Below the pieces are notes generated by a model that had not been told where the DNA came from, ran no database searches, and saw nothing but the letters and a program-made list of their open reading frames with translations. From Nannocystis exedens (GTDB lineage: Bacteria > Myxococcota_A > Polyangia > Nannocystales > Nannocystaceae), in assembly GCF_002343915.1 (NCBI RefSeq), contig NZ_NETK01000001.1, positions 9,696,001-9,760,000 of the forward strand: a stretch of DNA of 64,000 bases, in the 5' to 3' direction. Numbering within the stretch: position 1 is the stretch's first letter; each line of letters starts with the position of its first letter. The translations under genes were made by a program, and so were the position numbers. Positions 25,488 to 33,539 of this stretch are shown here, piece by piece.

Positions 25488-28367
25488 TCAATCAATTGGT
25501 CCGTTCGTCCAGCCGAGGCAGCGTCGCTCGTCCTCGCTGGCTTCCACGTCGATCAGGAGTCGGTCGATCTCGTGGCGATCGCCGGGCTCGAGCGCCGCGA
25601 TGTCGGTCGGCGCGATCGCGCCGCAGCCTGTTTCACGCCCGGCTCGCCGATCGATCAGCATGACGAGCATGCTGCGCTCGACGCCGGTGGCCAGGTCGAG
25701 CTCGGCGAGACCATCGAGCAGCGCACGCGCACGAGCGTGCTCGCCCCGACGAAGCGCGATGCCGGCCAACGCGAGCTCGATCTCCGGTCGGCTCTTCTCG
25801 GGCCCGCGCAGCGCTTCGAACAGCGACCGGGCGTCGTCGAGTCGGCCGAGGGCGAACAGGCACCTGGCGCGGTTGAAATCGATCTCGCCGAGCGTGGACA
25901 GGAACGTCGGTTCGTTCGGTAAAAATGCGCGAGCTCGATCGTAATACCCGAGCGCCGTACCGAAGTCGCCGGCGCGGGATTCGACCAGCCCGGCGGCGAG
26001 CAAGGGCCCTGCGTGCTGGTAATCGTCGGGGGCGAGGGCCTTCGAGTAAATTGCTCGCGCGTCTTCGACATTGCGCCGCGCCTCGACGATATCGCCGGAT
26101 TCGGCCGCCACCGTGGCCAACGAGACGAAGGCGTCGCCGACCGCCACCGCAGCCTCGTCATGCGCGGCCAGCCAGACCGCGGCCGCGTGCTCGAGCAGAT
26201 CGACGCCTCTTCGCCGCTCGGCGGCGGCGTCGGAGCCGAGCAGCAGTCGAGCGAGCGCGAATTCATAGTTTCCGACTTTCGGGTGGCCCTCGCCGTAAAG
26301 TGCCTCGGCCTCGGCGAGCGCCCGCTCGGCCAGGTCGATCGCCTGCCGGCCGATGTGGAGCTTGGCGAGCCCCGCGGCGCACACCGGCCGCCATTGATTC
26401 GCCACTGCGCCGATGCTCCGCCACGTTTGCTCGTCCGCGACGAACTCGGTGAACAGCTCGAGCCCTCGCTCGAAGGCCGCAACGGCGTCTGCCGGGCGTG
26501 AGGCGTGGCCGAGCAAAATACCACGAATGCAGTGCAGCCGCGCTTCGAGTTCGGGCGGCGAATCGAGGCGCGCGACCGCGATCTCGGCGCGCTCGAGCCG
26601 TTCCGCGGTGCCGACGAGCGGACCCGTCGGTCGATCTGCGCTCCAGTGGGCCAGCAGGGTCCAGGCGTGCGCCGCGAGCCGGTCGTGGCGGGCCCGCTCG
26701 GCTTGCTTGGCTGCGCTCTCGAGCAGGGAGAGGCTCGCGCGCGGCTCGCCGACTTCGAGCTGGAGGCTGAGTCGCGCGACCTCCAGCTCGGCTGCGAAGG
26801 GCTTGTAGGCGAACTCGGCGGCGTCGCGTGCGAGCGCGGCGTAGGCCGCGTCGGCCTCGCGGAGGTGCCCGGTGAGCGCCAGGGTCCGGGCCTCGGCCAG
26901 GGCCTTGCGGTGGCGCGCGAGCTCGTCCTCCATGTCCTCAGGGACAGGCGCGAGCCCGAGCCGCATGGCTTCGTCGTCGTCGCAGGCGCGCAGCGAGGGC
27001 AGCTCCGCCAGGCTCTCGACCGCGTGCGTGACGGTCCGCTCATCCGCGGCGATCATCGCGTCGACCAGCGGTGCGACCTCGGCGTGAACACCGTCGAGGC
27101 AGCGCGCGCGGCGGCTCTGCTCTTCACCGCTGCGACACACGCCCATGCGCTGCTCGGACCACGCCGTGGTCCAGCGCCCGAGCGCTGCATGCACTCGCTC
27201 GTAGCTGCCGGCGGCGAAGGCGAGGCCGCTGGCCTCGAAGCGTTCGCGGGCTTGCGCCGCTCGCTCCGCGGTCCACAGCTCGGCGCTGCGCAGCTCGATG
27301 TGGCGGCAAGGATCTTCGAGGGTCGCCCGCTCGTAGGCGACGCCCACGCCCACGCCCATCACCAGGCCAGCAGCCGTCAACGCCGGCCATGCCTGTCCGC
27401 GGGCGATCACCCGCTCGAGCGCGGTGAGCAGCTCGTCCATGCTCGGCCAGCGCTCGCCGGGCTCGCGGGCGAGGCCGCGCTCGACGATCTTCCACAGTCG
27501 CCGCGGCAGACCCCGGCGGGCCGGCGGTGGCACGGGTCCGCGCTGCATGGCCGCGAGCCGCTGCTCGACGCTGCGGCCGGCAAACGGCTGCTCGCCCCAC
27601 AGGGCATGATAGAGCGCGACGCAGAACGAGAACTGATCGCTGGCCGCGTCGGCGACCTCGCCGCGCAGCTGCTCCGGCGGCATGTAGGCCAGGGTCCCGA
27701 GCACCGTGCCGGGGCGGGTGAGCGCCTGGTCGCGCGCGTCGTCCACGGTGCTCTGGAGCTGCAGGTCGTCGAGCCCGGCGAGCCGAGCGAGGCCGAAGTC
27801 GAGCACCCGAACCCGTCGCTGGTCGTCCTGCTCGGAGATCAGGACGTTGTCGGGCTTGAAGTCGCGATGCACGAGCCCGGCGCGGTGGGCCGCGAGCAGC
27901 CCGCGGCCGGCCTCGACATACACCGCGACGATCTCGCGCCAGTTCGGCCGGGTCTCCTCGAGCCAGGCTCGCAGCGTGCGGCCCTCGACGTACTCCATGG
28001 CGACGAAGGGGCGGCCCTCGTGCTCTCCGACCTCGTAGACCTCGACGACGTTGGGGTGGCTGATCTGTGCGAGCGCCTGGGCCTCGCGTCGCGTCCGCTC
28101 GCCGGCGGAGCTCGAGCCCGCCCCCGAGCGCAGCAGCTTGACGGCGACGCGCCGGCGCAGCTCCGGGTCGCGGGCGAGGAACACCTCGCCCATGCCGCCG
28201 CAACCGAGCCGGCGCTCGATCTCGAAGCGACCGATCTTGACTTCCGCCGCTCCGCCGAACAGCGCGAGGCGGACCTGATCGCGGAGCAATGCGTGGCCGA
28301 TGTCTCTGTCGGGCGTCGGGACGTACACGAACAGATCGGCGCCGGAGTCGTTCATTTTGCGCGCCAT
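25488..28367 (-). CDS. Ser/Thr protein kinase with membrane helix and C-terminal TPR region
   Basis: A 959-aa protein from the chosen ATG (MARKMNDSGADLF). The kinase domain is intact: RRLGCGGMGEVFLARD loop, VAVKLL lysine, HRDFKPDNVLI and VLDFGLARL. One membrane helix follows (ALTAAGLVMGVGVGVAYE), then roughly 600 residues of helical TPR-like repeats (for example ALAEAEALYGEGHPKVGNYE). This kinase-TM-TPR plan is frequent in myxobacteria beside ECF sigma genes; the TPR part probably senses or recruits partners outside the membrane. A TGTCC-N4-GGACA dyad (26933-26946) lies within codons of the TPR part. Longer starts up to 28499 exist but add low-complexity Arg/Pro sequence. It is divergent from the sigma gene at 28672 and followed directly by the hypothetical gene. 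Confidence 0.9.
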   Translation of the reverse strand: MARKMNDSGADLFVYVPTPDRDIGHALLRDQVRLALFGGAAEVKIGRFEIERRLGCGGMGEVFLARDPELRRRVAVKLLRSGAGSSSAGERTRREAQALAQISHPNVVEVYEVGEHEGRPFVAMEYVEGRTLRAWLEETRPNWREIVAVYVEAGRGLLAAHRAGLVHRDFKPDNVLISEQDDQRRVRVLDFGLARLAGLDDLQLQSTVDDARDQALTRPGTVLGTLAYMPPEQLRGEVADAASDQFSFCVALYHALWGEQPFAGRSVEQRLAAMQRGPVPPPARRGLPRRLWKIVERGLAREPGERWPSMDELLTALERVIARGQAWPALTAAGLVMGVGVGVAYERATLEDPCRHIELRSAELWTAERAAQARERFEASGLAFAAGSYERVHAALGRWTTAWSEQRMGVCRSGEEQSRRARCLDGVHAEVAPLVDAMIAADERTVTHAVESLAELPSLRACDDDEAMRLGLAPVPEDMEDELARHRKALAEARTLALTGHLREADAAYAALARDAAEFAYKPFAAELEVARLSLQLEVGEPRASLSLLESAAKQAERARHDRLAAHAWTLLAHWSADRPTGPLVGTAERLERAEIAVARLDSPPELEARLHCIRGILLGHASRPADAVAAFERGLELFTEFVADEQTWRSIGAVANQWRPVCAAGLAKLHIGRQAIDLAERALAEAEALYGEGHPKVGNYEFALARLLLGSDAAAERRRGVDLLEHAAAVWLAAHDEAAVAVGDAFVSLATVAAESGDIVEARRNVEDARAIYSKALAPDDYQHAGPLLAAGLVESRAGDFGTALGYYDRARAFLPNEPTFLSTLGEIDFNRARCLFALGRLDDARSLFEALRGPEKSRPEIELALAGIALRRGEHARARALLDGLAELDLATGVERSMLVMLIDRRAGRETGCGAIAPTDIAALEPGDRHEIDRLLIDVEASEDERRCLGWTNGPID

Positions 28368-28659
28368 CTCAGCACGATCGTCGTACCCGTGACGAGCACG
28401 AAGCTCGGCGGGGGTGCGACGGGGTGTGCGCGTGGCTTCGTTCACGGGACTCCGGGCTCGGTTCATCATGGAAGACGACGGCCGAGCCGGGGTGTCCAAG
28501 ACTCGGCAGCAAAAACCGAAAGATCTTTTGGGCGGCCCGTGAACCCGAGATTGTGGGCCATGAGCCCCATCTCGGGGCTGCTCTCACTTGCAGACATCGG
28601 ACCTGACGAGAGGGCTCCTCGTCCTCGCCGCGGACGTACGTTCGGGCGCACGCCCCGTG

Positions 28660-28665
28660 TACCAT
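28660..28665 (+). promoter_or_regulatory. -10-like element of the second ECF sigma gene
   Basis: TACCAT lies 6 nt before the GTG at 28672, the same arrangement as at other genes in this window. The upstream hexamer around 28637 is a poor -35. A leaderless transcript is suggested. Confidence 0.45.
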
Positions 28666-28671
28666 GGCTCC

Positions 28672-29301
28672 GTGGCCACGGAGCAAGACGACGAGGACGT
28701 CGCGTGCCTCGCCGCCTGGCGAGCGGGCGACCGCGCAGCCGGACAGCGGCTCTTCGCCCGCTACTACGACCCTGTCGCCCGTTTCTTCCGCAACAAGGTC
28801 GGCGACGCGAGCGCCGATCTCATCCAGCGGACGTTCCTCGCCTGTCTCGAGAGTCTGCCGCGTTTTCGCGGCGACGGGACCTTCCGCAGTTACCTGTTTG
28901 CGATCGCGTATCGCCAGCTGTGTAAGAACTACCGCGCTCGCAAGGGCGACAAGATCGATCTCACCAGCGTCTCGGCGTTCGCGCTCGATCCCTCGATCTC
29001 CGGCCTCATCGCCGAGCGCGAAGAGATGCGGATCTTCCTCGCCAGTCTGCGCGAGATCCCCCTCGAGCTGCAGGTCGCGCTCGAGCTGTATTACTGGGAG
29101 CAGTGCTCGGTCGCCGAGATCGCGATTGCGCTGGAACTACCGGCGGGGACCGTCAAGTCGCGGCTGTATCGCGGACGCGAGCTGCTGCGGGCGGCGATCG
29201 AGCGCCTCGCCGCCAGCGGGGACCTGGCCGAGCGCACGATCGACGGGATGGAGACGTGGGCGAGGGCGGTGCGCGAGCGCTGCTGGCAGCAGCAGGCCTG
29301 A
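28672..29301 (+). CDS. ECF-type RNA polymerase sigma factor
   Basis: A 209-aa paralogue of the sigma factor at 24372. Aligned landmarks: ACLAAWRAGDRAAGQRLFAR, FRNKVGDASADLIQRTFLA (region 2), then EQCSVAEIAIALELPAGTVK in the region 4 helix-turn-helix. The GTG at 28672 is favoured over an upstream ATG at 28588, because it aligns with the paralogue's MSADWETD start and a TACCAT box lies 6 nt before it. It is divergent from the kinase-TPR gene, which may share its regulatory region. No anti-sigma gene is adjacent, so control through the kinase is possible, as known for sigma factors associated with Ser/Thr kinases; this is inference. Confidence 0.9.
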   Translation: MATEQDDEDVACLAAWRAGDRAAGQRLFARYYDPVARFFRNKVGDASADLIQRTFLACLESLPRFRGDGTFRSYLFAIAYRQLCKNYRARKGDKIDLTSVSAFALDPSISGLIAEREEMRIFLASLREIPLELQVALELYYWEQCSVAEIAIALELPAGTVKSRLYRGRELLRAAIERLAASGDLAERTIDGMETWARAVRERCWQQQA

Positions 29302-29329
29302 CGGCCGCGGACTGCGACGTCGCCGAGCG

Positions 29330-30835
29330 TCACTGCGGGAGGACGAGCTTGAGGCCCTGGCCCGTCATGTCCGAATAGGTGTACGGATTGATGAGGCCGG
29401 TGACGACGAGCTTGATCTCGTAGGTGTCGGGGTCGACCTTGTAGGCCTTGTTGGCCTTGTCGACGACCCACACGTAGCCCTCGTTGTCGATGCTGACGCC
29501 CCACGGAGAGCCGCAGTCGGGCAGGGTGATGTTCTGGTTGGTCCAGGTTTTGGTGTCGCCGTCGAGCTCGATGAGGCGGCACGGGCCGTTGGCGGCGCCC
29601 CACACCCGGTTCTCGTCGTCGACGGCGATGCCGAGCGCGCCGCCGCCGGGGTTGCCGCCGTTGCCCATGCCCTGCCACTGCTTGGCGACCGGGTCGTAGA
29701 AGTACATGTGGTCGTTGCCGGAGAAGCTGCCGACCCACATGTTGCCGTTCTGGTCGACGCCCATGCCGTACTTGTACTGTCCGGGGGAGAAGCCGAGCTC
29801 CTCGATCTCGAGGGTGAGGGCGTCGATGCGGATCGAGATCTCGTTGTCGTAGCCGATGACGAACAGGTCGCCGGCGGAATTGACGGCGCCGCCGTAGGGG
29901 CCGAACGAGTTGCTGGTCCAGCCGGGGCGCTGGACGTCGTCGAGGATCGCGCCGGTGTCGCCGTCGAGGCGCGCGAAGTGGGCGACGCCGTTCACGTCCT
30001 TGTAGCCGACCCACAGCCGCGGGACGGGCGTCTCGCAGGTGACCGGGTCCTGCGCCACGCCCTCCCACGCGGTCGGGCGCGCGCCGCCGTAATAGCCGTC
30101 GGCGAGCGGCAGCGGGGTGTGCCACACCACGCATTCGTCCTGGCCCCACGGGCGGATGTCGCCCGGTCCGGTCGAGGTGTCGATCACCCCGTTGCCGTTC
30201 TTGTCGACGCACTTCTCCGGCAATGCCATGACCTTGGTGACGCTGCCCGGGTTGCGGTTGCTGACCGCGACGTCGCCGAACTGATTGACGGAGGTGCGCG
30301 ACGGCTCGCCGCTGTCGGGCACCGGGTTCGTGTAATAGCGGCCCTCCTCGACGCCCGTCATGGTGTTGATCTTCGAGACGGTGCCCTGGGTGGTGTTGGC
30401 GATCCAGATGTAATCGAAGGTGACGGGCTGATCGTCGGGCGGACAGACCGGGGGCCCGCCCATGTCGAGCTTCATGCCGCCCGAGGTGGTGGTGGTCGCG
30501 GTGGTGGCGGTGCCGTCGGTGACGGTGACGGTGACGCCCTCGGTGGTGGTGCCCGTGGTCGTGCTCGTCGGCGCGGTGGTGGTCGGCGCAGTGGTGGTGG
30601 TGCCCTGGGTCTCGCCCTGTGTGCCGGTGCCCGTCGGCGGGTCACCCGAGGTCTGCGTGGCCGTGCCGTCGCCGGTCTCGGTCAGCGTCCCCGCGGTGCC
30701 GGTCGGGGCCGTGCCCTGCGTGGCCGTGCCGTCGCTCATCGTGCCGCTGCCGGCGTCGCCGCATCCGTGGATCGCCGCGACGACGGCGAGGGTGACTGCG
30801 TGTGCTTGGCAGCGAAGATGAGTCGAACTACGCAT
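29330..30835 (-). CDS. lipoprotein with NHL/Vgb-like beta-propeller
   Basis: A 501-aa protein from ATG 30835 (MRSSTHLRCQAHAVTLAVVA), with lipobox AIHGC giving an outer- or surface-anchored lipoprotein. A long Thr/Gly-rich linker (TTTTAPTTTAPTSTTTG) precedes a repeated-blade domain with motifs such as YIWIANTTQGTVSKINTMTG, LFVIGYDNEISIRIDA, NMWVGSFSGNDHMYFYDP and GYVWVVDKANKAYKVDPD. This resembles streptogramin-lyase/NHL-type propellers, used here more likely for binding than catalysis. ORF extension to 31099 adds unlikely sequence and is rejected. It is convergent with the sigma gene, 28 bp between stops. Confidence 0.85.
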   Translation of the reverse strand: MRSSTHLRCQAHAVTLAVVAAIHGCGDAGSGTMSDGTATQGTAPTGTAGTLTETGDGTATQTSGDPPTGTGTQGETQGTTTTAPTTTAPTSTTTGTTTEGVTVTVTDGTATTATTTTSGGMKLDMGGPPVCPPDDQPVTFDYIWIANTTQGTVSKINTMTGVEEGRYYTNPVPDSGEPSRTSVNQFGDVAVSNRNPGSVTKVMALPEKCVDKNGNGVIDTSTGPGDIRPWGQDECVVWHTPLPLADGYYGGARPTAWEGVAQDPVTCETPVPRLWVGYKDVNGVAHFARLDGDTGAILDDVQRPGWTSNSFGPYGGAVNSAGDLFVIGYDNEISIRIDALTLEIEELGFSPGQYKYGMGVDQNGNMWVGSFSGNDHMYFYDPVAKQWQGMGNGGNPGGGALGIAVDDENRVWGAANGPCRLIELDGDTKTWTNQNITLPDCGSPWGVSIDNEGYVWVVDKANKAYKVDPDTYEIKLVVTGLINPYTYSDMTGQGLKLVLPQ

Positions 30836-31187
30836 CCTCCGATGAGAGCAGAAACCCTCGATCGAGACAAGCGCGCTGGCGCGCACGAGGGCCGCAGAGG
30901 CACCCGGGAGCTTGTCTGGCCAGCGCTGTCGGATGAGGGTCGGGCAGACTCTCAGGGTGTCCTCGGCCATTCCCTCGCTCGCTCGCCCGACGCGGAGTGA
31001 GCCGACCTCGACGCGGGGAGCAACGACGCGCGTGCGGTCGACCTCGCCGAGCGTGTGCGCGCTCGACCTCCTGGCGTCGTGCATGACGCCAGCCTGCACC
31101 TTGACCTCGGGTCAAGGTGAAACCCGACCGAACATTCGACGGACATGACCGAAGAGGCAGATCCAGCGCGAGCGCACCTTCGCTCGG
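30836..31187. other. intergenic region upstream of the propeller lipoprotein
   Basis: About 350 bp without a supported gene. The only clear structure is the inverted repeat at 31099-31117, listed separately. The promoter of the minus-strand lipoprotein gene should lie in the part next to 30835. Confidence 0.45.
31099..31117. promoter_or_regulatory. MerR-type operator-like inverted repeat without a merR gene
   Basis: CCTTGACC-TCG-GGTCAAGG is a perfect 8-bp dyad with a 3-bp centre. Its arms contain TTGACC, like the -35/operator overlap of MerR-family regulated promoters. No -10 box at 19-20 bp is convincing in either direction, and no MerR-family gene is intact nearby. Confidence 0.4.
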
Positions 31188-31484
31188 TCAGTTGCTGGCC
31201 GCCTGCGTGCAGGTCTCGCTCGCCGGGCCGCTCTTCGCCGCGGTGGCCGGCAGCGTGAAGTAGAACCTCGCGCCCGCACCAGGCTCGCGCTCGGCCCAGA
31301 TCCGCCCACCGTGGGCGGAGACGGTGTCGAGCACCGCGAAGCGGACCTCCGCCGCCTGCGGCACGTCGGAGAGGGTCACCTGACCGCCCGCGGGCGTGAA
31401 CTTGAGTGCGTTGCCGACGAGGTGCGAGAGCACCTGAATCACGCGCTCGCGATCGGCGAGAACGATCATTCCAGGCCGATCCAC
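31188..31484 (-). pseudogene. remnant of a sensor histidine kinase (HATPase domain with internal deletion)
   Basis: 98 codons from a GTG. The sequence VLADRERVIQVLSHLVGNAL and KFTPAGGQVTL is the N-box part of a HATPase_c domain; after RFAVLDT it jumps to VSAHGGRIWAEREPGAG and FYFTLPA, the last part of the domain. The G1, F and G2 boxes that normally lie between them (about 35-40 residues) are missing, so ATP binding cannot be complete. The dimerisation domain and sensor are also absent. Upstream minus-strand sequence to about 31740 contains short fragments such as LEVGERDRERAGRVL that may be decayed remains of the same gene. It is best read as a decaying kinase gene. Confidence 0.75.
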
Positions 31485-31810
31485 GCGCTGTTCGAATCGC
31501 GAGAGCGCGGGAGACGATTACAAAACTCGACCTGCCCGCTCGCGATCACGCTCGCCGACTTCGAGCGCAGGAAGCAGAGCGCCCCCGTTCGCGCGCGTCG
31601 GAGATCGATCTGCCCCAGGCGACCGCCGACGGACCTCCCGCGTCGCAGCACGCACGTGGGGGACCCTCGCGCTGCTGCGGCGAGTCGAGCGGCAACGCGC
31701 CGAGCCACGCGCGCCTGCGGCCATCGGAGCCGCGTCCATTCACGCAGAGAGGAATGGCGTGGTCGAGAAGCCCTATCGATGTCCGCGGTCCTCGGGTGTA
31801 ACTTCCTGGA
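31485..31810. other. intergenic region, probably decayed histidine kinase sequence
   Basis: 326 bp upstream of the beta-helix gene. Minus-strand fragments in different frames (RERAGRVL, EVRRRSPG) hint at the lost 5' part of the histidine kinase remnant. At its right end TAACTT (31799-31804) lies 6 nt before the ATG at 31811 and may be the -10 of that gene. Confidence 0.4.
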
Positions 31811-33457
31811 ATGCGCTGCAAAACTCGCCAGACTCTTGCGCTCATCCTGCTCGGGCTCGCCCCGCAGAGCGCGCTCGCGGAGACGTTCGAGGTCGGTCCC
31901 GGCAAGCCGTATGCGACGATCCAGGACACCCTCGAGCTGCTGAAGCCCGGCGACGTCGTAGAGGTCCAGGGCGATGCCACGTACCCCGGGGACCTCTGGT
32001 TCGTGGAGGAGCACAGCGGCACCAGCGACGCTCCCGTGACCGTGCGCGGGATCCGGGTCAACGGCAAGCGACCGATCATCGCGGGCGTCGGGAGCGAACA
32101 GTGGCACGACATGATCGTGCTGTTCCAGGTGAGCAACTTCGTGTTCGAGGGCTTCGAGATCGTCGGCGACGGCGACCCGGCGCACACCGGCCTCGTGCAC
32201 AAGGGCGACAACGTGACGCTGCGCGACCTCGTGGTGCACGGCGTCGGCAGCCACGGGCTCCTCGGCACCGACTTCGACTCGGGGTCGCTCCTGCTCGAGC
32301 GGAGCGAGTTCTACGACAACGGCTTCGAGCTCTACGACCACCAGATCTACGTGGCCACCGACGAGACGGTGTACCCCGGCTCGGTGTTTCGCATGCAGTA
32401 TTGCTACGTGCACGACGGCGCCGGCGGCAACAACGTCAAATCGCGGGCGGAGCGCAACGAGATCTACCACAACTGGATCGAGGGGGCGGTCTATCATGAG
32501 CTCGATCTCATCGGCCCGGACGGTCAGGACGAGGACCTCGCGCGCGAGGACTCGGACGTGGTGGGCAACGTGTTCATCAAGCACTCGGAGTGGCGGATCG
32601 CCCGGATCGGCGGTGACGGCACCGGCAACACGAAGGGCCGCTATCGCTTCGTCAACAACACGATGGTGCTCGGCGAGCAGTCGGACGTGGCGATCGGGAT
32701 GCAATACACGGTCGAGAGCCTCGAGCTGCACAACAACGTGGTCGTGCGCCTGGGCGCGAGCGGGGGCGAGCTGTACAATCATTACGACGCGGAGGGCCCC
32801 GAGCCGTTGATCTTCGGCAGCAACAACTGGCTGCAGGAGGGGCTCGGGGCCGTGCCCGCGACGCTCACGGGGACGATCGTGGGGACAGATCCGGGGTTCG
32901 TCGACGCGGCGGCGTGGGACTTCCGCCCGCGCGACGACTCGCCGCTCCTGGAAGCGGGCGCGACCGACACGGTCCTCGACGTGGCACCATTCATCAACCC
33001 GCTGGCGCTGCCGACCCACGTGCCTCCCAGCCGCGCGCTCGGCACGGAGGGCCCGCGCCCGCAGGACGCGACGCCGGACATCGGCGCGTACGAGCTCGGC
33101 TCGGGGGAAGAGCCGGGCGAGTCGACGTCGGACACGGGCGAGGCGCCGACGTCGGGCGAGGCGCCGACGTCGGAGTCGGGCGAGGCGCCCACGACGGATA
33201 CGGGCGAGGCGCCGACGTCGGGCCCGGGCGAGGAGCCGACCGACACGGGCGCGGAGCCGGGGCCGGTCACCACGGACGGCGGGACCGACGGGACGGGTGG
33301 CAGCGCCGGGAGCGACGGCGCGACCGCGGGTGGTGGTGAGGGCAATGGCGGCGAGGGCGGCTGCAACTGCGACGTGGACCGTTCGCCCGGGCAGACGACT
33401 CCCGGCCTGCTGCTGCTGCTGGGCCTCGGCGCGCTGGCGCGGCGACGGCGGCGGTGA
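31811..33457 (+). CDS. secreted right-handed beta-helix protein with MYXO-CTERM sorting signal
   Basis: A 548-aa protein. A signal peptide (MRCKTRQTLALILLGLAPQS, then ALA) is followed by a parallel beta-helix of the polysaccharide-lyase/DUF1565 kind: FEVGPGKPYATIQDTLELL, FEGFEIVGDGDPAHTG, NVTLRDLVVHGVGSHG, FVNNTMVLGEQSDVAIG, with repeated N-x-x-V turns. Residues 430-490 form a spacer with repeated GEAPTS motifs. The C-terminus is a MYXO-CTERM signal: a Cys motif (GGCNCDVD), Pro, a hydrophobic helix (TPGLLLLLGLGALA) and a terminal Arg cluster, so the protein should be handled by myxosortase and anchored on the outer surface. It may bind or cleave a polysaccharide, but no catalytic residues can be named with safety. 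Confidence 0.88.
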   Translation: MRCKTRQTLALILLGLAPQSALAETFEVGPGKPYATIQDTLELLKPGDVVEVQGDATYPGDLWFVEEHSGTSDAPVTVRGIRVNGKRPIIAGVGSEQWHDMIVLFQVSNFVFEGFEIVGDGDPAHTGLVHKGDNVTLRDLVVHGVGSHGLLGTDFDSGSLLLERSEFYDNGFELYDHQIYVATDETVYPGSVFRMQYCYVHDGAGGNNVKSRAERNEIYHNWIEGAVYHELDLIGPDGQDEDLAREDSDVVGNVFIKHSEWRIARIGGDGTGNTKGRYRFVNNTMVLGEQSDVAIGMQYTVESLELHNNVVVRLGASGGELYNHYDAEGPEPLIFGSNNWLQEGLGAVPATLTGTIVGTDPGFVDAAAWDFRPRDDSPLLEAGATDTVLDVAPFINPLALPTHVPPSRALGTEGPRPQDATPDIGAYELGSGEEPGESTSDTGEAPTSGEAPTSESGEAPTTDTGEAPTSGPGEEPTDTGAEPGPVTTDGGTDGTGGSAGSDGATAGGGEGNGGEGGCNCDVDRSPGQTTPGLLLLLGLGALARRRRR

Positions 33458-33539
33458 TGGCATTTGCCGGCGCGCCCGGCTGTCGCCGGACGCGGCCCGC
33501 GGCGTCGCCGATGGACGCGATGAGCCCGTCATTCCCGAT

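Noticed and set aside
28368..28499. Longer N-terminus of the kinase-TPR protein
   Set aside because: The added residues are Arg/Pro/Ser-rich without conservation signs; ATG 28367 or 28355 fits better.
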